In this document: positions 43,561 through 56,603 of the stretch, piece by piece
Position numbering within the stretch: the first letter of the stretch is position 1
Layout of the letters: each line of letters begins with the position of its first letter
Assembly (NCBI GenBank): GCA_009746045.1
Contig: RPFO01002078.1
Span: 185,001 to 249,000, forward strand
DNA from: Mesostigma viride
Taxonomy: Eukaryota; Streptophyta; Mesostigmatophyceae; Mesostigmatales; Mesostigmataceae
Direction of reading: 5' to 3'
DNA length: 64,000 nucleotides
Made by a program: the position numbers and the translations under genes
The notes under the pieces: generated by a model
The model's input: the letters and a program-made list of their open reading frames with translations, nothing else
Databases searched by the model: none
Told to the model about the DNA's origin: nothing

Positions 43561-44600
43561 TTAACTAATAAGAAGCTGACAGGAAGCAAGCATGGCGGAC
43601 TGCAAACTGTGGTGTAGCCTACCATAAGGAGGGAAGCAGCACTCAGTACGGCTACCTGACCCACATTCTCGTGGCGAAGCTGGTGCGGCCGGTGGGGAAG
43701 TGGACTCAACAGCTTTTGCTGAGAGTAGAGCTTTTCGATGCATCCGAGGTGGCTTACATTCGGGATCAACGCTTGGTGGTGGTCCGCAGCGCCGCGAGGC
43801 ACCACGCATGCACGGCAAAGCTAGTGTGGCCAACATCTGTTTGCTCCGTTGGGTTTGTGCTGGACCCACGGCATCAACCCCAGCTTTCGGTCATTCACTG
43901 CAAGCTGCCCCGTCACCTGGCAACCGGGTGGGCTTTGGAGAATGAGTTTTTCCAAAGCACGCCGACAAGGTGGCAGGAAGACATCAGGTACTTCCCACCT
44001 GAGCCGCCCGCTGAACCGCCGCCTGCGCCAGTGAGCGAGCACGGCGGCAGGACCTTCACGCGCAGCCCCGCCTCGCAAGAAAAAGAAGCCGCCCGATGAA
44101 CGGCAGCCCGCGCCGGCAACCACGGTGGCAGGACCTTCACGCGCAGCCCCGCCTCGCAAGAAAAAGAAGCCGCCCGCTGAACGGCAGCCCGCGCGCCGGC
44201 AACCACGGCGGCAGAACCCTCACGCGCAGCCCCGCCTCGCAAGAGAAAGAAGAAATCTGAGGCTTTAGCGCCTGCATCACACAAGGGGAAGGAGCCCATG
44301 CCCCCGTTGCGCACAAGTGCACGCGCGCACATGGTCAGGGACTATAGAGAACAAACCCCTAGCAACGAGGGGAATGACAGTGATTTTAACGGTAGTGATG
44401 CCAAGGATGATTCTGATTGATGTGCTAGCGCCAGCATTTTGCGGCCTCATTAGATGCTGCACACAAGTGGAAGGAGCCCATCCCTCCGTTTTGCTTTTGG
44501 GTGTGCAAGGCTATACGGAGACTATCCCTCTAGTATGAGGAGATTGACATGTTGACAGTGGTGATGGTATGGATGAGTCGGATAGATGTGCGAGGACTGT
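43561..44600 (+). pseudogene. Decayed ORF of unknown family with coding minisatellite and acidic tail
   Basis: Short frames near 43671-44099 give Arg/Ala-rich peptides that I do not recognise. Three copies of a roughly 72-76-bp unit (44040-44250) encode a basic PPRKKKK/RKRKKK patch. One frame runs on through KGKEPMPPLRTSARAHM and ends in SDFNGSDAKDDSD at 44420. A degenerate copy of this tail segment follows at about 44460-44600 (AAGTGGAAGGAGCCCATCCC). Basic and acidic tails are common in mobile-element proteins, but no catalytic motif is visible, so identity is open. Frame breaks indicate a pseudogene. Confidence 0.4.
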
Positions 44601-44734
44601 CCTGTTTACGTTGACCAATTGCAACATCCTACTCACTTGATAATCATGCCGATATTATATTGAATAAAGATGCATCATTCATTGTTTGGGCCTAAACTGA
44701 CTTGTTGTCGGTTCAGCCCAAGGTTGTATTTTTT

Positions 44735-45155
44735 ACCACTTTTGTGCTCGTCGTGGTGTTCTTTTTACCACTTTGGCCACTTTTACCACTTTTTATCACT
44801 TTTTACCACTTTTTATCACTTTTTACCACTTTTTACCACTTTTTACCACTTTTTACCTCTTTTTACCACTTTTTACCACTTTTTACCACCTTTTACCACC
44901 CTTTACCACTTTTACCACCTCTAAGGCCGTGTCTTAGGTGGTAAAAGTTGCTTTAGGTCGTATTTTTTTATCACTTTTGATCACTTTTTACCACTTTTAT
45001 CACTTTTTATCACTTTATACCACTGTTTAGGTGGTTTTACCACCCTCCAGGTGGTAAATAGTGATAAAAAGTGATAAAAGTGATAAAAAGTGATAAAAAG
45101 TGATAAAAAGTGATAAAAAGTGATAAAAAGTGATAAAAGTGGTATTTTTTACCAC
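44735..45155. repeat. Hairpin-forming TTTTACCAC / TTTTTATCAC satellite
   Basis: The left part (about 44735-44930 and 44965-45025) is a run of ACTTTTTACCACTTTTTATC-type units of about 11 bp. The right part (about 45055-45150) is the same unit in reverse complement (GTGATAAAAA). ACCACCCTCCAGGTGGT lies between them as a palindromic turn. It adjoins the broken LINE endonuclease ORF. Confidence 0.9.
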
Positions 45156-47275
45156 CCCGGCCTGAGTTCCTAGTGCCCACACCACCTTGACCCGGCGCGT
45201 CGCCTCCACCATAAATCCATAATGGAACCGCCAGCCCGCGCGGAGGTCGTCGACCAGAAGACCGTTGACCCCTTGCTGGGGGTTGACGGAGCGCCGATGC
45301 TCCTGGACCCCGGCGAGGACGGCGATCTTGTTGTCGGCGCACAAGGCGATCAGCTCGTCGACGCGTTGGCGTGCTGGGGTGCCGCCGCTCGTAGAAGGAT
45401 CTGCAGGGAGGGTGCGCACATTAAAGCAGCCTTGCAAGACCAAGAATGGGCCGTTCCCCTTTTAGTGGGGGGGTGGGGGTGGAGGTGGGGGTGGAGAAGG
45501 GTAGTGCTGGAGGTGGGGCCGGGTGGGGGTGGAGGGGGTGGGGTGGGGGGAGGGTGGCGATTGGGGTTAATGCTTGTCAACGCATGGAGTCTTTCTTTCA
45601 GGGCGGATATGCGTCGTCTCCGTCCTGTCTGGGGTTGCCGACGTGTCGACTGAGCCTCATCCCGCTCAAGGCGGGCCAGGAGGCGTGTGAGGCTGGTAAA
45701 CTGGCGGGAAGGTTGACCGTGGCGTGCGTGGCGACCTTGCATCCTGGTCATGCTCGCACGGTGCGACATGAGGATGGAAAGGGGCTTGTTTATTAATAAA
45801 GGCTGCACATGCCCAACAAAGCCTATTGTACCGCGAGGCCGCGAGGGTGTGCCCTTACCGGGCGCCCTCCCCGGCCATACCGGGGACGTGCGTTGACGAC
45901 GACGATGCAGTTGGGGCGTGCATGCTTGGGGTGTGGCTTGTGCCGCTTGTTAGGAGCTTGCACAGCCGTGCGCTTCCCGTCTATGAAGAGAATGGGGGTG
46001 TCGTTGACAAGGCGGACGTAGGTGCGGATGCCATCGCGTCTAGCCTGGACCTCTGCATCGCTGCCGGCCCAGCAAGCCATTCTTGATGGTGATCTGGGCT
46101 GGGGGAGAGTAGGTCGTCGAGGCTGGGCGCGTTTCGCCCGCCCAGGAGCTTGCGGGCCGGCTGCAGGACTTTCACCTTGCTGGCCACGTTCGTGAAGGTC
46201 ACCCGGATTGGGCCAGGTTGGCTTGCCATCAATGCTGCCGACTCAATGCGGATGCGTTCGTTGCCCAAATGAAGCCGGCCCACGATGAGGCTCCGGTTCA
46301 GGCGTTGTGCAATTAAGCATGAGGTCCGTTTCCGGGTGCATGACGTGCTACCTCGAAATAAAGTACCACAATACTGCGTGAGCGGTGGTCTTCCTCGACT
46401 GCGGTCTTGTGGGCCGCTGCCCCCCTCCGTGCAGCGTCCGCCATCATGTTGGCAATGTCCGCCTGCTTCACCATGGTAGCATAGTATAAAGTGGGACTTG
46501 CGGAGGCGGCTTGCTGGGGCGAGGTGGCCAGGGCTGCCTTAACCTCACTCAGCCATGCTGGTGCGTAGCTCGGCGGTATCCTGGAGCAGAGCAGTCATGA
46601 TAGGGCGCCTAGCTGGGCTGCCATGTCCTCGACTTCCTGGTTGAGCTGTAGCAGCTCTGCTTCCGGCCAGGTAAGCAATTATTAGGAGTGTTGGCGGTGC
46701 CGTGCTCGGCGTACGTCTTGGAAAGCGGCAATGAGTGCCCGGAGGCAAGGGGCCTGCACGTGCCAGGCTCAAGAAAACAGAACGGCGAAGCTGGGGCTCA
46801 TACAGTTTTGCGATGTCTTCCACTGAAAATATGGTGTCGCCTGGCGTGCCAGGAGAATAGATCGAAATTTCGTGGTCGGCCAGGTAGCGCATGCAGCCGG
46901 GATGGCCTGCGCCTGCTCGGCGGAGAGCGAAAAGAACTCGTGCTCGGATACAGCCAGCCCGGCCGGGCATGAAAGACGCCGGGTTAAAAACATTAACGTC
47001 GTCGATAGCGTGGTGACCCAGGGGGTCTTCCTCACGGACTACCTCGCTGGAAAAAGGAGCCGATGGCGGAGGGATCTGGCTATCCATCTCGTCGGCTGGT
47101 CTGCAGGAGCAACGCCGCTTGGAGGATCGAGGCGTAAATGGCCACCTCATCAGTCGGTGGCTACGTCGCAATGGTTTCCGCAGCTTCGACTAGTCACTTG
47201 CGTAATGGTGTTAGTAGGCGCTGAATCCTCCCCATCGGCGGGAGGAGGGGAGGCGGCTGATGGGGATTCCTCCAT
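45156..47275 (-). pseudogene. LINE 5' portion: ORF1-like region and start of AP-type endonuclease
   Basis: On the minus strand a frame beginning near 45443 contains CFNVRTLPADP and DNKIAVLAGVQEHRR, the N-terminal strands of LINE apurinic-type endonucleases. It is cut off by the hairpin satellite at 45155. Upstream, frames near 46080-45823 (VRLVNDTPILFIDGKR) and 47171-46545 (HHAIDDVNVFNPASFMPGRA), with a possible start near 47275, look like the nucleic-acid-binding ORF1. Frame breaks occur throughout. A GGGGTGGGG-rich tract lies at 45465-45555. Confidence 0.6.
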
Positions 47276-49264
47276 AGCTTGTATCCGGAAAATACGAACT
47301 GAACGCTGCCTGTGCTGCGTTTTATGGTATCGTGCAAAATCCGCCTTGGGCGATGGCTACCGAAAATTATATCATCGTAGGCGAGTCTAGCTACTGCAAT
47401 TTACCCGACCAAATTTCATGCTCGAATGCAAAAGTTATGAGCATTCTCGATCGGCATCCATAGCTCGTCACACCGTAAACCGGTAATCCTCCCTGAAGGG
47501 GTTGGGCTTGTCATTGTTGGGCCCGGGGTCCCACACCTTGTGTTGTTCTTGCGCCAAAAGCAAAGCGCGACGCATCATCATTGCCGAGGTCCAGAGGAAG
47601 ATACACCGCCCCACCACGGACGACTGCTTTGGTATACTCGTGTCGCACTTTGAAAACCGTCTCGTTCCGGACTGATAGTCCATATCGCGTATAGCATATT
47701 TGTGTGAAGCCATACCCGGCCCATGCCAGTTAACTATCTGACAACTGACTCTTCCCCTGGGGTCCCCACAATACCGATCGAATATGATACAGAGCACTGA
47801 TAGCGCTAATGTGGAATGTATGAATAGAGCGGTCCCCGCCGCATGCGCACCATATGTTAAACTAAACAACCATTGCCACACATGACAGTCCGCCGGCTCA
47901 CTTGGCTATAGAGAAAGCGGTTGTCTCCTTGATAGAGAAAGCGGTGTTCGATTGTTTCCTAGGGGAAGGTGCACAGGGATCATCAGTGTCGGTCGGTCGC
48001 ATCGGGGTGAAACCGACCGGACTCATGCTGAGGGCGCCGGTCACGTTGACCCCAATTGCCCGTTGCTGTCTATGTTGAATGTCGGTCGCTCTGCAGTCCA
48101 CCGACCAATGGGTGATCGACCGCCAGGGTGATAAGCTTAATCCAATTGTCGGTAGCCACGGCATGCCATTGATTGACTGCGGTAGAGCTTTTCCATGATC
48201 TCCTGGGACGCAACAGGGTGTTTGCTTGTATTCCTCACGGTGACCTGACGCGTGTCACCTGGTTTCCCGGTTCACATACAGCTCCCTTCTAAACATATCA
48301 CCTACCACAGTATCCACATTGGGTAACCAGCTGGTCGATACGTGGTACCCCTTTACCTAACGATATTTCCATTTACCCAGGATTTACCCGGAAAAAAAAC
48401 TGTACTTTAGTTCCAACTGATTACAACCTTTCGAGATCCGCTTGTAATAGCGAATCCATTTGCCCCGATGACAGCGAATCTAATTGCCAGCCAACAGCAA
48501 CGAAGGAAACCAGGCGTGCCGTCAACAACGTGGACGGTGGTACGAAGACGCTGCATAAGCTTCCACCGCATTACACTCATCTGAACACGAACCCCTCGGC
48601 CGTATCCAAGCGTCACGTGACTGACGTGATGCAGACTAAACAGCTGGACAGTGGACAGTTGTGGGATGAACCATTTGCACCGCGACCTTCTTCCGAAATA
48701 TCGCATTTATGATATCGCATTTATGAAATATCGCATTTATGAAATATCGCATTTATGAAAAGCTCTCAATTTTGGCAGTTATTCCGTCGGCAACCCATGA
48801 TTGCAGACTGGGCCGCGGTTCGGTCCCCTTCGGCAGTAATTAACAATAATTGTATGATCGAGTTTTGTAAGTGAGGAGGATAGGTCCACGCTGGCTGTGG
48901 CTGTGGCTGTGGCTGTGGCTGTTTATGGCTGTCGATCCAGTTGATGACCGTAGTGTTGAGCTGCAGCTGCACGCAGGCAATATATTGCGGAGCCAAACCG
49001 GCCCATGGATGAGTAAGTTCACGTCGTCATGGACTAGTCTGCAACGTACACGTACTGACGCCGACGCTAGCTGACGCTACGTCAGGATTTAGCACATGCG
49101 CATTCAGCCGACCTTTCAAAGCCATGTACAACATGCAGTGTGTTTCGTATATACGTACGCGCGGGTGATTTGCGGACACGCGGTCGAGCCGACTTCCAGA
49201 ATCGCCCCATCGTCTGCAGCGTCGTTTTTTCTCCGAGGATACTGTAACTAGCTTCCCTGGTTAA
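47276..49264. other. Intergenic region without a recognised gene
   Basis: It contains short repeats: TTGTCTCCTTG between two copies of ATAGAGAAAGCGG (47908-47943), four copies of a 16-bp ATATCGCATTTATG unit (48701-48760), and GGCTGT units near 48892-48930. No coding or RNA gene was recognised. Confidence 0.4.
48701..48762. repeat. 16-bp minisatellite ATATCGCATTTATGAA, four copies
   Basis: Near-perfect tandem copies lie in the non-coding region upstream of the phosphodiesterase gene. Confidence 0.9.
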
Positions 49265-52200
49265 ATGTACGTCATCACCAGCTACATACTGGAGGCCTGC
49301 AAGTCTGCGGCGAGGATGATGCCGCATAATGGCGGGGTCCAACAAAGGACAGGTTTTCTTCTGTCCCTCGGAAGCTCGATCTCTCATCGACTGATCATGG
49401 TAAAGGCGCGGCTGGTGCTTCTGCTAGTGATCTGTGCGGCCATTATGATCACAGCCATGCTGACGTGGAAGTTCTCGCTGAATGCCACGGAGCGCTCCTG
49501 CAATAACGTGTCGGCTCAGCTTCGCCAGGATGTGACACAGAGTGCGATGGAAGCATTGACGGTACGGGTACCATGCTATCGTTATTCGCATTCAGGCCAT
49601 GCATGTTGCTGCGCCACAGCTCATTGTATTTTTACCTGGAGGGCTAGGGAGCTCCAAAAGTGAGAGAATGTTGAGAAATGCGATTCCGTCTACATCCGCC
49701 TGGATGTATCGGTGCAACCACTGCTTATCTGCCTTTGTAAACCTAGCTCTTTCCATCCGCAATTTTCATGCTAACAGCTAATGCCCATTCCAATTAAGCC
49801 TATGCCGCTTACTGGATGTTAGTGTCAGAGTAATTCGCTGCGTACATGTGTCAGGCCGAGGGCATTATACACGGGTGTTTGCACCCGGCGTTTGAGCCAA
49901 CTTCAAGTTCTCACAGAAGCCTTGGACAGTATGCAACTCTGCATGCTGCCAGCTTTCCTGTGGTCACCGCTGCCAGCATTCCTGTGGTCACGGCTGCAAG
50001 CTTTCTTGTGGCCATGGCTGCCAGCTTTCATGTGGGGGATCACTGCTGCCAGCTTTCCTGTGGTCGCTGCTGCCAGCTTTCCTGTGGTCGACCACTGCTG
50101 CCAGTTTTTCCTGTGGTTGCCCACTGCTGCCAGTTTTGGGCTAGGAGTTAGCCAACTCGTTTTGTTCGCAGTCGCGTGCGCACCTGTAAAGCTCGCTGCC
50201 AAGCTGCCCTTCATGCTCCCTAGCCCCAAAAGCTTTGATGTACGTAACGTCCGCGTATTGTCCTCGCACGTACGTTAGGCATGTGCCCTGAGGGAGGAGC
50301 AGCCTTCATCGGGGCAGCACCAGCCCACCAGTTTGGGGACTCGTCTCGGGATTATTTTCCTTGCGCAGCGGTAGGATAGGAACCCACTCTGTCTCTCGCC
50401 TTATCTGTGGCTAGCGACCTTACAGCTTCCCTCGAATTTATATACTAGGCTTTGATGTACCCTGGTGGGGAGATTGGCCAGGCTGGGCGCATGGGACCAT
50501 GCAGATGCCATCCCGTTCTCCCCAGCGCACGCAGCGCCCACCACACTCGTCAATGACTACAGAAGGTGGGGCCGTGCACATCGCCCCACTCACGCACCAG
50601 AAATTCCTCCCACTTTGAATGGTTACTCTGCCGCGCCGAGTTCACGAGCATCGGTGACAAGTGCCGCCCAGTTACCCCTCACCCGGGAACCGTTTTTCTG
50701 GTGTGCATGCCGCGTGCCCCCGCATTCAGCATACATACTGTCATGACTGTCATCATGCTGGGTGATCACGTGCTGCTGCGCGCGTGCGTGTGGCTCTTCC
50801 CCTCTGCACGGATATGCATGCCCCTTTCCTGTGCCTCCTTACTGAGCCACTAGACCCTGATGATTCGTGCGGCACCCACAATAAGGACGCTTCGCAATAC
50901 TCGATGTGGTACCGGTACTGGCATGCCCCCCAAATACCCCGCACAAACTTCGCCCCCGAAACCGCACGGTTTCGACCACAGGGTTTCCTAATGCGCACGA
51001 CCACCGCATCGCACAGCCTCCACCGCGCGATGGACGGCCTGGGCACCGACTACTCTGCCGAGTCCTACCCCACCGTGCTCCTCCCGCTCATGTGGGGGGT
51101 GTTCTCCACCAACCCCGAGTTTGGGACGGTCCACATCGCGACGCAGGCAGACGACCAGGGAGGGTACCGCCGTGACGGCCCTGAGGCGCCATTGCTGGGG
51201 AACCGGGAGGCCGTGGGAGTCCCGTCTCTCCCCAATGACACCCGCAGCCTCACGTATGGGTACATACCGGATCCTGAGACGGGCCGGCCGCGCACGGACG
51301 GCCCCAAGCTTTTTTTGTGCGCAATCAACATCTCCTGCCCTGAGGTCATGGACCCGGCACTGTATGTCCCCGCCACGCTGCCACCGACAAAAGGGGCGTC
51401 GTGGCGGGCGGGGCTGGCGTTGGCCAAGGGCAAGATCAAGATGACCATTGGGATGAGTAAGTGGAGGGTTATGATGAGCATGAACGGGTCAGTAGGTGGA
51501 GATGGGGATGCTCGATCGGAAGGATCAGTGAGTCGAAGAGGAGCGTGAGGATCAGTGAGTGGAGGAGCAGGAGGAGCATAAGGAACAGTAAGGGCAGAAT
51601 CAAGATGAGCAGTATTATATTAACCCTAGACCTTAGACTCTAGACAGTATCGTAGGGGATTGGTACGTGTATGAGGCGGTGGGTGTCATGTGCCCATGTC
51701 AATGTGCATAGCCAACTTGTGAGCTGGCTTGAGACCGTCAGTTTGTAACAAGGGTTGCTTGAACCCTAACTAGGGTTGTTAGAACCCAGTTCCCAGCACA
51801 GTTCGATGGGACTTCCCTGTAGGTGGCATTATGCCCAGCTCAAGTGCCTGTGCTTGCACCTAGCATCTCTTTGACAAGGGTCCAGGCCTCAGACGGGGAA
51901 GCAATGTGACCAGAACTAGCCATCTAGCTTCCTGCAATGCTGGGACGTGTAAAGTGGGTGTTTTTGTACTAGATTTCTACCGCAGGTTTCACCGGGATTT
52001 CCCACACCTAGGTACCCATTTTAGTTCCTGAAGACCTGTATGCCAGTATTAATTGTTCGTCAGCACTGTCCATTTCGTGCATTGCCGTGTGGACATTCAT
52101 AGGTGAGGCTTGCATGATTTTACTGCTGAGTCGATTCCCCAGACTTTGCCACCGGGAACACTAGCCATATGCTTGCGCGTTGGCAATAAACTCAGGAGCC

Positions 52201-55200
52201 TGTCTAGTATTTTGGAGCGCTACTCTCACGCTCTTCCTAGGGATAGGGTGGCCAGCTCAGTAGCCGTGTCTAGTGACCAGGCGGCGGGCGCATGAGCCGC
52301 CAGTAGGTGTTGGGCATTCCACTCACGGGCAACGGTTCGCTCGTGTTTTGTTGGGTCTCTGGCAAACGTCCGTGGTGGTGGTGGTGGTGGTGGTGGGGCG
52401 CAGTGTCCAATATCTGCAACCAAACCTTCAGGCCGTGTCGAGTTTTCGAGACAAGGAGAACCAACAGGTGGCATGCAGTCCTCTCCATCGCCTCCTCCTC
52501 CACACGACTTCGGGAGTTCCTGCAGAGCACCTCCCTCGTGCGCCACTTCAACGGCCACATATTCATCGTGGAAGGCGCCAGCATGCGCGTACTGTCCGCG
52601 ACCAGCGGACCGCTGTACACGCCGCCGGCGGCCCCCGGGGGGCGCCCGACATTCCTCTCCGCCATGGATTCGAGCGATGATGTCATCCGTGAGACGGCGA
52701 GGTAGGCAGCCCCTGCGGATAAGAGAAGCTTTTCTCTCCGTTCCCAATCACCCTACCCACAAACTCATGAGGTTGCAAATGTAGGGAAGATAAGACTGTG
52801 TTGAAGTTGCTATCACAGGGCGTCGTGTTCGAAAATGGGGGTAGGGGGGTGGGGGTGGGTGGTGAGGTGGGGTGGGGCGGGAAGAGGTGGGGGGCGGGGA
52901 TGGTGGTAGTACCGGGGGGGGGGGGGGGGGGGGGGGAATGGGGGTTGTAGAGGTTGAAAGAGCGTTGTTCCCCGGACGCAACTCAACGATTATTCTTGCC
53001 AGTTACTCGCCACCGAGGGGTGTCCTGGTGTGGCTATAAAGAAAGGTCAAGGTCATCAAGAGATGTGCTTAATTGGGCTTCCATCCATCTGCGTGATAGT
53101 CTCCTTACCTTGTGTGCACTGGGTTGGGTTGCCGGCTTTTGATACAGGGTCGTGAACACGACGAATGGGGCGCAGATGTTCACGCAGCCCATCCAAACAC
53201 GCGCGCGGCTGAGTGGCCACGGCGTTTACTATATCAATGCGACACCTCTGGACTATGAGGGCCTGCAGCTGTTGGTGATTCTGGCGGTGCCTCGAGAGGA
53301 GTTCCATGGAGACCTTGCCGCGTCCCGTCGGCAAGGCCTCATCTTCACCATGGTCATCGTCTTGATCATGTTCGTCGTGGGGGGCCTGGCCATGTGCCTC
53401 TCCACCACCGGTGCGAGCAAGAAACTGGAGACACAGGAGAAGGACCTCAACGAAGCATCTGCCGCGAATAGGGTACGCATGTTCCTGAGGTAGAGCACAC
53501 AAGTACTCATTGGCTGCCCGTTTATCATCCACCCACCTGCCAGTAGCGGCGGGCATGGGGAAAGTAACTATCGACCAGCGACAAGCGGAGGGCAAGGCAG
53601 CTAACCAGAACCATAAGCAACAGGCTTGTTTATGAGATCATTGCAAACTGTCTTTGAAAAAGTAGTCCTTTTCTTCCTGCATTTGGCGTGTCCTTTGTTG
53701 CCCCTGTATCCCGCCCCACCCACCCTATTCCCCTCCAGTTCTTTCCCATGAATAACACTGGCTGCAGCTGTGGCATGGCGGAAGTAAACAACGATCCGAA
53801 CTACGGGAGCTGGCTCCTTGAGTGTTGGGCGGGAGAGTGGCCGTCCCAGATACTCTGAGACATTCCTTATGATTCTCACCGCTTTGGTCACACGCAAGGC
53901 TAGCTGACGCGGCCGTTTCTACGGCTCATAGGCATGTTGGGAGCTCTGACGGGAATGCCTGTGGGACCTTGCACGAAATTTGGCTTTATGTGACTTTCAA
54001 AGTATTGGGTTTCTTGAATGGTTTCAGATTACCACTGTTACTTTCCATGATGCCTTGTGCAGCTCGTTACGTTGGTACTTTTGACGCCAACCCTGTCCTC
54101 CTGCATACTTTTCATCATTATCTTCCTGTTAACCATTGGACATGTCAGCAACCCTGGGTAGTAATACCAGCAGCCTTGATTGGGGTTGCGATGGCTCTGG
54201 TCCTTGCAATGCCAGTCCGGTGCCAGATTCATCGTAGACCTAAAGGTATCTCCTTTCATTGTGCCATGTGTGCTTGCTGGCAGATGCTAGTATAATGTCA
54301 ACTCAGCTGTTAGCATGTTTCGGGGTGTGCATGCTACCATTGCCCATGGATCCGGCGTCGTGCTTTCCATTTTGTGGCCGGGAAGGGCATAAAACCTCAG
54401 TGAAGATGTGCGTCTGCGTCTGGCTTATGCGCGCATATCGATTCAGAAATGGCGGTGCTGGTTATGCTTGACTTTGCCCACCTGTTTATTGGCCAATCGC
54501 TGCCCTTGCAACCCTGCCGTGCCCAAAACAGGCGCTGAGGGAGCAGCTGCTGGTCATGACGCAGGTGTACGCGGACGACTGGGCACAGGTGGACATGGGC
54601 ACCCCCCTGGAGAAGCTCACGGCGATCATAAAGCAGCTGCGACCGGGCCGCTTCCTCTCGCACGCGCAGGTGCAGCAGATGCAGGCGCTCATCACGGCCG
54701 ACGACCTGCACAAGCCGCAGTTCCTCACAAATATTAAGTCCAAGGATGCGGGTGACAGTGTGAGCGGTAGCCTCAGCCGTGTGGACAGCGAGACGGGCAA
54801 CTGGATCGAGCTGATCGCGATGGGGAGACGTGTGGGCCCTGAGGCCAGGCAGGATCCGGTGGCCAGCCAGACCCCCACCCGTAGCCCCCGATCATTCGCC
54901 CGTAACGTGCAGCGCATCTTCCGGCAGCTGCGTCGGCGCCCGTCCCTTCTCTTGGACACAGGAGGCGAGTACACGAGAGCGTCGGGCAGCAGTACCAACG
55001 CCAGCCCCTCGGGCTCTGGGCAGCATCTGGCGTCGCTGCAGGACAGTGGAGTCGACGCGGCGCCTTTGAGGACAGATGCGGCGGCCTCATCGCCCTGTGC
55101 TGACGACAAGAGGACGGGCGGCAGCAAAGACCGTGTCCACTCGTTCTCGGGCCATCAAGCCGAGCCTGTCCGACCAGCCAACGTGCGTTTCCTGCACCTG

Positions 55201-56516
55201 TTCGGGCACACGATGGGGAGCATGGAGCCTCGCACCCTGCAGGTGATGAGGAGGGTGGCCATGCTCTCACTACCGGCCGCAAAGGCGGTGTGCGGAGGGG
55301 AGATCCCTGGGGCTGCAACCCCAAGCATTGCCCAGTTGCGGCAGGTCGCGGGGATCATGACCGTGCGGCAGCCGATTTCAGCGTCGGAAACCAGTCTCGG
55401 GTCAGTTGGTCAAGGCAAGGAGGCCAGCGGCGGGCACTCTGGGGTTGCCAACCTGCTGGCCCCACCCAGCCCGGAGCAGCAGCAACAGATATCGCTCCTG
55501 CGCACCATCGGCGAGTGGGAGTTTGACACGCTGGCGATGGAGGCGGTGACGGGGGAGGGCATCCTCCCCCTCGTGGGCTACACGCTGTTCCTGCGCGAGG
55601 GGCTCATCTTGGAGTTTGGCATCGACGAGCACAAGCTGGCCAACTTCCTGCTGCAGATAGCGAGGTGGGTTGACCCAAATTGTAACATGTAACTTGAAGG
55701 CTATTGTCAACTATTTGAAACTATATTCTGCGGATAGCGAGGTGGGTTGACCTAACTGGTGTTTGTATTCGCAACTAGCTAATTATTTGACCAGCACACG
55801 CTGGTCAACATCTTGCTGCAGATAGCGAGATGGGTTTTCGCAACTAGTGTTCTCCAAAACCATGTCAAAGTTGATTAGCACAACCCTGCCAACTCCTTGC
55901 TGCTGATGTTAAGGGATTACCAATCACAAAAGATCGGTCTGGCTCCAGCGTTGCCCGGCATTTTCCAGATGGCCCAACCAACATTGCTAGAAGAATGTGC
56001 ACCAGCTGGCCCATGATGAGGGCCAAAATTCACTGTGACACGTGTTTGTGTGTGTGTGTAATTGTGTCTCGAATCTGGGCCGTATGCTGTGTACGTGCAG
56101 AGGGATGGACGCCCACCCCTACCACAACGCGGGGCATGTGGTGGATGTGACAGCCAGCCTGGTCCACATTTTGGACCACAGCGGCGTGGGGGACCACCTC
56201 CGCGGTATTGACAAGCTGGCGGCGCTGTGTGCGGCGCTCATCCACGATTACAAGCACCCAGGTATGAAACATAGCTTGCGTGGAGTCAGTAATGTCTTTA
56301 TACGATTGTTTGCATTTCCAACAATACCTTTATCTGTTATATTTTTTTAATATTGGCCACCACATCACCACCGCCACCACCACCACCACCACCACCACCA
56401 CCACCACCACCACCACCACCACCACCACCACCACCACCACCACCACCACCACCACCACCACCACCACCACCACCACCACCACCACCACCATCACCACCAC
56501 CACCACCACCACCACC

Positions 56517-56603
<87 letters not shown>

